From Alteromonas sp. BL110 (GTDB taxonomy: Bacteria > Pseudomonadota > Gammaproteobacteria > Enterobacterales > Alteromonadaceae), in assembly GCF_003443615.1 (NCBI RefSeq), contig NZ_CP031967.1, positions 2,914,001 through 2,978,000 of the forward strand: a DNA stretch of 64,000 bases. Direction: 5' to 3'. A program made the position numbers and the translations under genes. The notes below the pieces were generated by a model, which saw only the letters and a list, made by a program, of their open reading frames with translations, was not told the DNA's origin and ran no database searches. Below are positions 56,627 to 64,000 of the stretch, one piece after another. Position 1 is the first letter of the stretch. Every line of letters begins with the position of its first letter.

Positions 56627-58660
56627 ATGTCAGATATTCAAAAGATTATCGTACCCGATGTAGGCGGTGACGAAGTTGAAGTTATCGAGCTATGTGTTGC
56701 CGTAGGCGACAACATTGAAGCCGATGAAGGCGTTGTTACTGTTGAAAGTGACAAGGCATCAATGGACATCCCAGCACCGTTTGAAGGTGAGATTGTAAGC
56801 CTATCTGTATCAGTAGGCGATAAAATCAAAGAAGGCGACGTGATTGGTGAAATGAAAGTTGCTGGTGGTGATAGTGCTGGTGAGAGCGCTGCTGAAGAAT
56901 CATCTTCAAACGACGCTTCACAAGAAGAAGCGCCTAAGCAAGATGAAGCACCGAAAGAAGAAAGCAAGTCAGACGCAGCACCTGCTGCGTCTGGCGGCAG
57001 CGAAGTGATTGAAGTCGCAGTACCAGATATTGGCTCTGACGACGAAGTTGACGTTATCGATGTATTGGTTTCAGTGGGCGACACCATTGAAAAAGAAGAT
57101 GGACTAATTACCCTTGAGACCGATAAAGCAACCATGGACGTTCCTTCAACACATGCAGGTACGGTGAAAGAAGTATTCATCAGCACTGGCGATAAAGTGA
57201 AAGAAGGTACAGTTGTTATTAAGCTTGAAGTAGCGGGCTCAGGCTCGTCTTCAAGTGAATCGGCGTCTAGCGATGCTTCTTCTGAAGCATCTGCACCGGC
57301 TGCGCAGGAAAGCGAAAAGCAAGAGTCAGCTCCTGCGGCGTCTGCAAGTAGTGAAACCATTGAAGTAGCCGTGCCTGACATTGGTGAAGACGGCGAAGTT
57401 GACGTTATCGATGTACTTGTATCGGCTGGCGATACGGTTGAGAAAGAAGACGGTCTTATTACGCTAGAAACTGATAAAGCCACTATGGATGTACCTTCAA
57501 CACATGCAGGTACTATCAAAGAAGTCTTTATTAAAACAGGCGACAAAGTAAAGCAAGGCACACTAGTTGTTAAACTAGAGACCAGCGGTGGCGAAGCGTC
57601 ATCAGCGCCTAAAGCTGAATCGCCTAAGCAAGAAGCGCCTAAAAAGGAAGAGCCTAAGCAAGCTTCGCAGCAAGAAGCCTCGCAAGGTCGTTCTCCCGTA
57701 CCCCCGGCGCCAGCAGCGAAAGGCAATGGTAAAGCGCATGCTTCTCCTTCAGTTCGCCGTATCGCTCGCGAGTTTGGTGTAGACCTGACGCAAGTTAACG
57801 GCTCAGGCCCTAAAAACCGTATCTTGAAAGAAGACGTTCAAGCCTACGTTAAAGCTGAGCTTGCTAAGCCTCGCACGGCAGCAGCTTCTGGCAGTGCGCC
57901 AGCGGGTGACAACGTACTTCAAATCGTGCCAGTTAAACCTGTTGATCACAGCAAGTTTGGTGAGATTGAAGAACAAAAGCTTTCTCGTATACAAAAGATT
58001 TCTGGTCCGTTCTTACACCGTAACTGGGCGACTATCCCGCACGTTACACAGTTCGACGAAGCCGACATCACTGAAGTGGAAGACTTCCGTAAAGAGCAAA
58101 ACGCTTACCACGCGAAGATTAAGTCTGGTCTTAAGATCACGCCATTGGTATTCGTAATGAAAGCGGTAGCGAAAGCCCTTGAGAAATACGAAGTATTCAA
58201 CTCATCACTTTCTGACGACGGCGAAAGCTTAATCATCAAGAAGTTCATCAACATTGGTATTGCGGTTGAAACACCGGGTGGCCTTGTTGTACCTGTTATT
58301 CGCGATGTGAATAAGAAAGGTATTGAAGAGCTTTCTCGCGAGCTTATCGAAACATCTAAGAAAGCCCGCGAAGGCAAGCTTAAAGCGGCCGACATGCAGG
58401 GCGGTACGTTTACTATATCTAGCCTAGGTGGAATTGGCGGTACGGCGTTTACGCCTATTGTAAATGCACCAGAAGTCGCCATATTAGGTGTATCTAAGTC
58501 TGAGATGAAGCCTAAGTGGAATGGTAAAGAGTTCGAGCCGCGCTTAATGGTGCCGCTAAGCTTGTCTTACGACCACCGAGTAATCGATGGTGCGGTAGGT
58601 GCAAGATTCTCTACTGAGGTTGCTGCAAACCTAACTGACTTACGCAGAATCATACTTTAA
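56627..58660 (+). CDS. aceF: Dihydrolipoyl acetyltransferase E2 AceF with three lipoyl domains
   Basis: A 677-aa E2 core. Three lipoyl domains lie near residues 3-78, 126-202 and 245-319, with lipoylated Lys43, Lys167 and Lys284 (ESDKAS, ETDKAT, ETDKAT). They are joined by Ala/Ser/Glu/Lys-rich linkers. The E1/E3-binding domain follows (ASPSVRRIAREFGVDLTQV, near 373-410), then the catalytic acyltransferase ending LSYDHRVIDGA. Lipoyl domains 2 and 3 are nearly identical to each other; domain 1 is more diverged. The length is close to E. coli AceF (630), with longer linkers. Confidence 0.98.
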   Translation: MSDIQKIIVPDVGGDEVEVIELCVAVGDNIEADEGVVTVESDKASMDIPAPFEGEIVSLSVSVGDKIKEGDVIGEMKVAGGDSAGESAAEESSSNDASQEEAPKQDEAPKEESKSDAAPAASGGSEVIEVAVPDIGSDDEVDVIDVLVSVGDTIEKEDGLITLETDKATMDVPSTHAGTVKEVFISTGDKVKEGTVVIKLEVAGSGSSSSESASSDASSEASAPAAQESEKQESAPAASASSETIEVAVPDIGEDGEVDVIDVLVSAGDTVEKEDGLITLETDKATMDVPSTHAGTIKEVFIKTGDKVKQGTLVVKLETSGGEASSAPKAESPKQEAPKKEEPKQASQQEASQGRSPVPPAPAAKGNGKAHASPSVRRIAREFGVDLTQVNGSGPKNRILKEDVQAYVKAELAKPRTAAASGSAPAGDNVLQIVPVKPVDHSKFGEIEEQKLSRIQKISGPFLHRNWATIPHVTQFDEADITEVEDFRKEQNAYHAKIKSGLKITPLVFVMKAVAKALEKYEVFNSSLSDDGESLIIKKFINIGIAVETPGGLVVPVIRDVNKKGIEELSRELIETSKKAREGKLKAADMQGGTFTISSLGGIGGTAFTPIVNAPEVAILGVSKSEMKPKWNGKEFEPRLMVPLSLSYDHRVIDGAVGARFSTEVAANLTDLRRIIL

Positions 58661-58667
58661 GTAAAAG

Positions 58668-58703
58668 GTCGAAAAAGTTTACAATATCAGTAACATTTTC
58701 GAC
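58668..58703 (+). other. Stem-loop downstream of aceF
   Basis: GTCGAAAA pairs with TTTTCGAC over 8 bp, with inner TTAC/GTAA pairing. It is followed by GATTTTAT, a weak T-tract. It could be an attenuator reducing read-through into lpd. Confidence 0.45.
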
Positions 58704-58732
58704 GATTTTATAAGCCCATTTGGTGGCATTTA

Positions 58733-58766
58733 GGTTATGCTATTACACAAAAGTAATAGCATGACC
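58733..58766. promoter_or_regulatory. 14-bp inverted repeat upstream of lpd
   Basis: GGTTATGCTATTAC (58733-58746) and GTAATAGCATGACC (58753-58766) pair over 14 bp with one wobble around a 6-base loop. No T-run follows. It ends 26 bp before the lpd ATG. It is a candidate repressor operator or RNA stabiliser. Confidence 0.6.
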
Positions 58767-58792
58767 CTACAAGAACAGGATTGAGGTTCACA

Positions 58793-60214
58793 ATGAGCGA
58801 AATTAAAACGCAATTGGTGGTACTGGGCGGCGGCCCTGGCGGTTATTCAGCAGCATTCCGTGCGGCTGACTTAGGTATTGAAACAGTTATCGTAGACTCA
58901 CGCGACACGCTTGGTGGTGTTTGTCTTAACGTTGGTTGTATCCCTTCAAAAGCCCTTCTTCACGTTGCAAAAGTGATGAAAGAAGCGAAGCACCTTGCAA
59001 GCCATGGTGTTACGTTTGGCGAGCCTACCATCGATTTAGACAAAATCCGCGAATATAAAGACAGTGTTGTTAGCCAACTAACAAACGGTCTTGGCGGAAT
59101 GTCTAAAATGCGTAAAACCAAGCATGTACAAGGCTACGGCAAGTTCACTGGCGCAAACACCCTAGAAGTAAAAAATGGTGACGACGTTACTACTATTACT
59201 TTCGAGAAAGCGATTATCGCTGCGGGTTCTGAGCCTGTAAGCCTACCGTTCATCCCAGAAGATGACCGCGTAATCGACTCAACTGGCGCGCTGGAAATGA
59301 AAGACATTCCAGAGAAAATGCTAGTACTAGGCGGTGGTATCATCGGTTTAGAAATGGGTACAGTATACGAAGCACTTGGCTCAAAAATCGATGTGGTTGA
59401 ATTCTTAGATCAGCTAATTCCTGCAGCTGACAAAGACATCATGAAAGTATTCATGAAAGACTACAAAGACAAGTTTAACATCATGCTTGAAACCAAAGTT
59501 ACTGCGGTTGAAGCTAAAGATGATGGCTTATATGTAACGTTTGAAGGCAAGAAAGCGCCTGCAGAGCCAGTACGCTACGACAAAGTACTTGTTGCTGTTG
59601 GTCGTAAGCCAAACGGCAAGCTAGTTGGCGCAGATGCAGCTGGCGTAAACGTTGACGACCGTGGCTTTATCAATGTTGATAAGCAAATGCGTACTAACGT
59701 AGACCACATATTCGCAATTGGTGACCTTGTAGGTCAGCCTATGCTTGCGCACAAAGCGGTTCACGAAGGTCACGTTGCTGCAGAAGTAATTGCTGGACAG
59801 AAGCACTACTTCGACCCACGTGCTATTCCTTCAGTAGCGTACACTGAGCCAGAAGTTGCTTGGGTTGGTCTAACTGAAAAAGAAGCGAAAGAGCAGGGCG
59901 TAAGCTACGAAACAGCAACGTTCCCGTGGGCAGCTTCAGGCCGTGCCATTGCATCTGATGCAACTAATGGTATGACCAAGATGATCTTCGAAAAAGAAAC
60001 AGGCCGTGTTATCGGTGGCGCAATGGTTGGTACAAACGCGGGCGAAATGCTTGGCGAAATCGGTCTAGCTATTGAAATGGGTGCTGATGCTGAAGATGTA
60101 GCATTAACTATCCACGCTCACCCAACGCTTAATGAGTCTATTGGTCTTGCGTCTGAAATTTTCGAAGGAAGCATTACTGACCTACCGAACCCTAAAGCGA
60201 AGAAAAAGAAGTAA
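58793..60214 (+). CDS. lpd: Dihydrolipoyl dehydrogenase E3 Lpd
   Basis: A 473-aa FAD flavoprotein that reoxidises lipoyl groups of the pyruvate and 2-oxoglutarate dehydrogenase complexes. The FAD loop is VVLGGGPGGYSAAFRA, the redox disulfide CLNVGCIPSKALLH, the NAD loop LVLGGGIIGLEMGTVYEALG, and the catalytic His-Glu region HAHPTLNESI. ATG at 58793 has GAGG upstream; the longer frame from 58781 starts with TTG and is not supported. A terminator follows. Confidence 0.98.
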   Translation: MSEIKTQLVVLGGGPGGYSAAFRAADLGIETVIVDSRDTLGGVCLNVGCIPSKALLHVAKVMKEAKHLASHGVTFGEPTIDLDKIREYKDSVVSQLTNGLGGMSKMRKTKHVQGYGKFTGANTLEVKNGDDVTTITFEKAIIAAGSEPVSLPFIPEDDRVIDSTGALEMKDIPEKMLVLGGGIIGLEMGTVYEALGSKIDVVEFLDQLIPAADKDIMKVFMKDYKDKFNIMLETKVTAVEAKDDGLYVTFEGKKAPAEPVRYDKVLVAVGRKPNGKLVGADAAGVNVDDRGFINVDKQMRTNVDHIFAIGDLVGQPMLAHKAVHEGHVAAEVIAGQKHYFDPRAIPSVAYTEPEVAWVGLTEKEAKEQGVSYETATFPWAASGRAIASDATNGMTKMIFEKETGRVIGGAMVGTNAGEMLGEIGLAIEMGADAEDVALTIHAHPTLNESIGLASEIFEGSITDLPNPKAKKKK

Positions 60215-60240
60215 AATAGCTTCTTTTTAAATTACTTTCA

Positions 60241-60268
60241 AAACCCGCTTTTAAGCGGGTTTTTTTGT
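60241..60268 (+). terminator. Rho-independent terminator after lpd
   Basis: AAACCCGCTT pairs with AAGCGGGTTT around a TT loop centre, followed by a T-run. Confidence 0.94.
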
Positions 60269-60350
60269 ACTACACTTTTATTTCAAATGTGATTTCAAAG
60301 CTCAATCCGAACATACATGTTAGGCGTCAGAAAATACTAAGCGGTGGTAG

Positions 60351-60788
60351 ATGTCAGGAAATATTAAAGACCCAATTAAAGTACAGTCGAAGTTTGGCGA
60401 ATATACCGTTGAACTAAAAGGTAACATTATTCGCCTAGACGGAAAGGGGGTCGTAACAAAAGCGCTTTTTCAACACTATCACGAAGATGTCAAAAAACTC
60501 GCTATACCTTTAGGTGGACAGCCGTGGGGCTTTTTGATCTTTGTGCAAGGTGTGGGAATTTTAACTCCAGATGCCGAGCAAGCTTTAATTGAATCTGTGC
60601 GTCTTAGAAAGCAATACGGTATGCAAGCGTGTGCTTTTGTTACGAGCAATGCAGATATACCCGCTTTGGTTAAAAGTCAGTTCGAGCGCGTCTATTCAGC
60701 GGCCAATTTATCATGCTATTTCAGTGATTCTGAAAATGATGCACTTGACTGGTTAGCCTCCCTAGGCTGCTTTTTAGAGGTTGACTAA
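60351..60788 (+). CDS. Small conserved-looking protein, function unknown (possible STAS/SpoIIAA-like fold)
   Basis: A 145-aa soluble protein with no signal peptide or membrane helix. I do not recognise a named family. The pattern of an N-terminal beta-rich part (YTVELKGNIIRLDGKG), a central strand (WGFLIFVQGVGI), a helix with the Asp/Glu-rich TPDAEQALIESVRLRK and a strand ACAFVTSNAD resembles SpoIIAA/STAS-like small domains. It starts just after a putative leader following the lpd terminator and ends 7 bp from the convergent lysR gene. Codon use is like its neighbours, so it is probably real. Confidence 0.7.
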   Translation: MSGNIKDPIKVQSKFGEYTVELKGNIIRLDGKGVVTKALFQHYHEDVKKLAIPLGGQPWGFLIFVQGVGILTPDAEQALIESVRLRKQYGMQACAFVTSNADIPALVKSQFERVYSAANLSCYFSDSENDALDWLASLGCFLEVD

Positions 60789-60795
60789 TAAACGC

Positions 60796-61866
60796 TTAGG
60801 CTGTCTCTTTTCCAACTATAACTTTTGCTTCTTCATCGTTACTTGGTGTTTGTAAATGCGCGGGCGTAAATTCGTCGCAACCCATATTGCGCTCTTCCAA
60901 AAAACGCTTCACAGTGTCAGCGCAATACGCTTTACGGCAGCATTGAGAAAGCAGCATTTCGTGGCGCTGAACACGCTCACGTATAAATTTAACCACTAAG
61001 CTCCGAAGCCACTGCAAGCCTGCGTCTTGGTCTTGGCGCTTATGCCACATCACTGACAATGGAGTGCTTACTATCTCCACAGGTGTTTCAAATACCGCTA
61101 ACTCTCCAGAGAAGATTTCCTTTTCCATCACTAATGATGGGGCTACGCAAATTAGGTTACTTTCCTTAAGTAAAGGTGCGGCGTTGTGAAACTGATTGAC
61201 CGACATAGCTACACGTCGCTTAAGCCCCAAATTTGCTAGCGCCTGATCGGTTGGGCCAGTAACATCGCCAGTCACTGACACTAATAAGTGATCAGCTTCG
61301 ATAAAGTCTTCTAAACTTAGCTGTGATTTTGCTAATGGGTGATCGGGCCGCATAACTACAACCCAGCTTGGGTCAAGAACGTGCTCTGCACGAATCACAG
61401 AGCCAGGCTCTTGGTATTTAGAGAAAGTCAGCTCAGCTTCTGCATCTTTAAGTATTTTATCCGTTTCCATGTCGTAATTGGGAATCGCATGGATATTGAT
61501 GCCAGGTGCTTCGTTCTCAATAACTTTGCGCAGGGGCGCCCACACCATAGATACAATGCTGTCAGTGGCTGCAATGCGAAAAGTACGCTTTGCTGTAGCA
61601 GGGTTAAAATCGGTGGGGTTAACGGCAACTTCAAGCTCGCCTAGAGGGCCTTGTATTTGGCCCCAAAGGTTTTTAGCGAAAGAGGTAGGTTGAATACCAC
61701 GCCCATCTTTAACAAACAACTCGTCGTTCCAGGCGGTGCGCATCCGAGATAGCGCATTAGAGACCGCCGGTTGCGTCATTGATAACCTGTCAGCCGCTCG
61801 GGTAATAGCACCTTCAGTCATGATGGCATCGAAAATCATCAATAAATTTAAGTCGTGTGGACGCAT
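60796..61866 (-). CDS. LysR-family regulator with Cys-rich C-terminal extension, divergent from mexEF-like genes
   Basis: A 356-aa LysR-type regulator. The N-terminal helix-turn-helix reads DLNLLMIFDAIMTEGAITRA then ADRLSMTQPAVSNALSRMR, like the LeuO/NodD-type branch. The effector-binding domain spans about 90-300. About 50 residues extend beyond the usual end (typical LTTR about 300) with Cys in SQCCRKAYCADT and NMGCDEF. It diverges from the RND operon across 153 bp and probably controls it. A palindrome, ACATCA-TG-TGATGT, lies at 61914-61927 in between. Confidence 0.88.
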   Translation of the reverse strand: MRPHDLNLLMIFDAIMTEGAITRAADRLSMTQPAVSNALSRMRTAWNDELFVKDGRGIQPTSFAKNLWGQIQGPLGELEVAVNPTDFNPATAKRTFRIAATDSIVSMVWAPLRKVIENEAPGINIHAIPNYDMETDKILKDAEAELTFSKYQEPGSVIRAEHVLDPSWVVVMRPDHPLAKSQLSLEDFIEADHLLVSVTGDVTGPTDQALANLGLKRRVAMSVNQFHNAAPLLKESNLICVAPSLVMEKEIFSGELAVFETPVEIVSTPLSVMWHKRQDQDAGLQWLRSLVVKFIRERVQRHEMLLSQCCRKAYCADTVKRFLEERNMGCDEFTPAHLQTPSNDEEAKVIVGKETA

Positions 61867-61913
61867 CGTTTTCTCCGCTGTCTTTCTTCTCTATGCTTGA
61901 ATTTAAATATATA

Positions 61914-61927
61914 ACATCATGTGATGT
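61914..61927. promoter_or_regulatory. Candidate LysR operator between lysR and the RND operon
   Basis: Perfect 6-bp arms ACATCA and TGATGT with a 2-base centre lie about 50 bp from the lysR start and 95 bp from the adaptor start. Assignment rests on position and symmetry only. Confidence 0.45.
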
Positions 61928-62019
61928 GTTGCATATAAAAATATAATTATTTTTATTCTTTTGGCATATGCATAATGCGCGGCATCAAACTTTAGTTTAA
62001 CTTTTTAGAGAATCTTGCA

Positions 62020-63297
62020 ATGAATACTTTTACCCGTTTATTGGCAATAGTCAGCCTAACCGCGTTAGTCGCTGCATGCGGTGGTGACGAGCAGGATCCA
62101 AGTCAATCAATGAGCGCAAACGCAAATGCAGGTGTCCCTGTTGATGTGGCTACCGTGGTGACTCAGCGTTTAACCGAGTGGGATAATTTCACAGGCCGTT
62201 TAGAATCGCCTCACATTGTTGCACTTCGACCTCGCGTGTCAGGCTATATCGATTTTGTCGCGTTTGATGAAGGTGAGTACGTTGAGCAAGGGCAAACCTT
62301 ATTTTTAATCGATAACCGTTCATTTAAAGCAGAAGTGAATCGCCTAACCGCTCAGCTTGAAGAAGCGAAAAGCCGCGTGAAACTGGCCGAACAAAACTAC
62401 AACCGCGCCTTCAAATTGCGCAAAACCCAAGCGGTGTCTGAAGAAGTACTTGATGCCCGTTTGGCAGAAAAGAATCAAGCGTTAGCAAGTTTAAACCAAA
62501 CTCAAGCTGCACTTGAAGTTGCACGCTTAAATCGTGGCTTTGCTCGTGTTGAAGCGCCTATATCTGGGCGTGTATCGCGAGCCAATATTACCGAAGGTAA
62601 CTTTGTTACAGCGGGACAAACAGAGCTAACCCGTATAGTGTCGACTGACCGTTTGTACGCATATTTCGATATAGATGAGCAGACTTACCTAAATTATGTT
62701 AACAGCGATAAAAGTGCGTCGACGGCGGTAAGCGACCAGCCGGTAGCGATGCGTCTTGCTAACGAGTCTGAGTACAACCATTGGGGTCAAATCGATTTTA
62801 TCGACAATCAGGTTAACGGCAATACAGGTACATTGCGAGTTCGCGCAGTTTTTAACAATGATGAAGGGCGTTTAATCCCTGGCTTGTTTGCGCATCTAAA
62901 ATTGGCAGGTGATACCGAAGAACAAGGCATTCTAATTAAAGAAAAAGCCATTGGAACAGACCTTAATAATAAATTTGTGTTAGTGGTCAACGACGAAAAC
63001 AAAGTGGAATACCGTGCAGTGAAGCTGGGTGACAAAGTGGGCAGCATGCGCATTATCACAAGTGGCCTAAATGCTAACGACACTATTGTGGTTGATGGCC
63101 TACAGCGTGTGCGCCCTGGTGCACAAGTTGCCGCAAATAAAGTCCCCATGGGTGATGAAGATGCGCTTGCAAACTTATCCAACTGGCAGTCACGTGTTGA
63201 TAACGCTACGCAAGTAAGCCAAAACATGGCGCAGTATGAAGATGTTTTATCTGGTGGTTCATTTACCTCAGGTACAGCAACGGCAGGTCTTAAGTAA
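62020..63297 (+). CDS. RND efflux periplasmic adaptor lipoprotein (MexE-like)
   Basis: A 425-aa membrane-fusion protein. A lipoprotein signal peptide ends in the lipobox LVAAC (Cys near residue 20). The barrel-sandwich starts PHIVALRPRVSGYIDFVAFD, then VEQGQTLFLIDNRSFKAEVN, a long alpha-hairpin and the returning VEAPISGRVSRANITEGNFV. The beta-barrel and membrane-proximal domains complete it. The call follows from sequence and from the MexF-like pump encoded immediately downstream (TAATG overlap). Substrates (drugs, quinones or other toxic organics) cannot be told. Confidence 0.92.
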   Translation: MNTFTRLLAIVSLTALVAACGGDEQDPSQSMSANANAGVPVDVATVVTQRLTEWDNFTGRLESPHIVALRPRVSGYIDFVAFDEGEYVEQGQTLFLIDNRSFKAEVNRLTAQLEEAKSRVKLAEQNYNRAFKLRKTQAVSEEVLDARLAEKNQALASLNQTQAALEVARLNRGFARVEAPISGRVSRANITEGNFVTAGQTELTRIVSTDRLYAYFDIDEQTYLNYVNSDKSASTAVSDQPVAMRLANESEYNHWGQIDFIDNQVNGNTGTLRVRAVFNNDEGRLIPGLFAHLKLAGDTEEQGILIKEKAIGTDLNNKFVLVVNDENKVEYRAVKLGDKVGSMRIITSGLNANDTIVVDGLQRVRPGAQVAANKVPMGDEDALANLSNWQSRVDNATQVSQNMAQYEDVLSGGSFTSGTATAGLK

Positions 63298-64000
63298 TGA
63301 ATATCTCGCAGTTTTTCATTAGCCGCCCGATTTTTGCGGGCGTGCTTTCCCTACTTATTTTTATTGGTGGTGCCATCGCCGTTTGGCAACTGCCCATTAC
63401 TGAATACCCTGAAGTGGTGCCGCCTACTGTGGTGGTAACCGCGAACTACCCTGGCGCAAACCCTGAAGTTATCGCCGAAACCGTAGCCACGCCGTTAGAG
63501 CAAGAAATTAACGGTGTCGAAGATATGCTGTATATGTCTTCTCAAGCTACCAGTGACGGCCGCATGACCTTAACGATTACATTCGCTATCGGTACCGATC
63601 CAGACGAAGCGACAACGCTGGTACAAAACCGTGTGAATCGCGCAACACCACGCTTGCCTCAAGAAGTGCAGCGCTTAGGCGTGGTTACCGAAAAATCATC
63701 ACCAGATTTAACCATGGTGGTGCATTTAACGTCGCCCGATAATCGTTATGACATGCTGTATCTTTCAAACTATGCTGACCAGTTTGTTAAAGACGAACTA
63801 GCCCGAATAAATGGGGTAGGGCAAGTACGTCTATTCGGTGCAGGCGAGTTTAGCATGCGAGTATGGCTAGACCCTAACAAGCTTGCAGCACTTCAATTAA
63901 ACCCTGGTGATGTCGCAGCGGCTATTGCGGAACAGAACCAGCAAGCTGCGGCAGGAAGTCTTGGTGCGCAGCCGACAGGCACCAGTGAATTTCAGCTGCT
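63297..64000 (+). CDS. RND efflux permease, HAE1/MexF-like (3' end outside window)
   Basis: The first 234 residues of an inner-membrane proton-driven pump. It starts MNISQFFISRPIFAGVLSLL and has the HAE1-type segments LPITEYPEVVPPTVVV and YPGANPEVIAETVATPLEQE, then the pore-domain start. ATG at 63297 overlaps the adaptor stop by one base (TAATG). The frame remains open to the right edge. It is a MexF/AcrB-type multidrug pump, not the heavy-metal type seen at 13 kb. An outer-membrane factor may follow beyond the window. Confidence 0.93.
   Translation, partial: MNISQFFISRPIFAGVLSLLIFIGGAIAVWQLPITEYPEVVPPTVVVTANYPGANPEVIAETVATPLEQEINGVEDMLYMSSQATSDGRMTLTITFAIGTDPDEATTLVQNRVNRATPRLPQEVQRLGVVTEKSSPDLTMVVHLTSPDNRYDMLYLSNYADQFVKDELARINGVGQVRLFGAGEFSMRVWLDPNKLAALQLNPGDVAAAIAEQNQQAAAGSLGAQPTGTSEFQL

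Noticed and set aside
56638..57726. 362-aa open frame on the minus strand opposite aceF
   Set aside because: It mirrors the low-complexity lipoyl and linker coding of aceF; its Ser/Thr/Pro-rich product has no domain and aceF is certain.

Overview
The window is a gene-dense, moderate-GC stretch of a gammaproteobacterial chromosome. Gene content and order (complete mraZ-to-secA division and wall cluster, nadC/pil/coaE/zapD/yacG block, ampDE, pdhR-aceEF-lpd, SapC-like protein, PrsK/PrsR pair) suggest a marine Alteromonadaceae, most likely Alteromonas. This is inferred from recognised protein families and synteny; no search was run.

Layout. (1) 1-7.1 kb: the end of a PrsK-type sensor kinase and its sigma-54 response regulator PrsR, a degenerate GFA-like protein, a TPR/GGDEF diguanylate cyclase, and a compact parA plus ribbon-helix-helix gene pair resembling a plasmid partition cassette. 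(2) 7.1-9.1 kb: a peroxiredoxin-glutaredoxin fusion and an exported alpha/beta hydrolase. (3) 9.1-16.4 kb: a copper/silver-type RND export operon, made up of a small exported His/Cys-rich protein, an outer-membrane factor, an adaptor with extra metal-binding modules, and a CusA-like pump whose cytoplasmic loop carries eight hexapeptide repeats. (4) 16.5-19.9 kb: an exported dipeptidase, a SapC-family protein and a small outer-membrane beta-barrel.

(5) 20.2-43.1 kb: the dcw cluster in canonical order: mraZ, rsmH, ftsL, ftsI, murE, murF, mraY, murD, ftsW, murG, murC, ddl, ftsQ, ftsA, ftsZ, lpxC, an M23 peptidase, secA, mutT. Most early genes overlap by a few bases, so translation is probably coupled. 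Three 10-bp-spaced GTGG boxes precede mraZ, and a consensus sigma-70 promoter precedes lpxC. (6) 43.3-50.9 kb, minus strand: aspartoacylase-like, yacG, zapD, coaE, pilD, pilC, pilA, nadC and a retropepsin-like protease. pilB is absent from its usual place between pilA and pilC.

(7) 51.1-52.6 kb: ampD-ampE. (8) 52.9-60.2 kb: pdhR, aceE, aceF (three lipoyl domains) and lpd, with a near-perfect PdhR operator ahead of pdhR and a strong inverted repeat ahead of lpd. (9) 60.3-64 kb: a small unknown protein, a LysR regulator with a Cys-rich tail, and a divergent MexEF-like RND operon cut by the window end.

Most of the window is conserved core genome. No rRNA, tRNA, CRISPR array, insertion sequence or prophage was recognised. 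The least ordinary items are the repeat-bearing CusA loop, the chromosomal ParA/RHH cassette, the missing pilB, and several structured intergenic elements (before cusC-like, before lpd, and inside the lpxC promoter).
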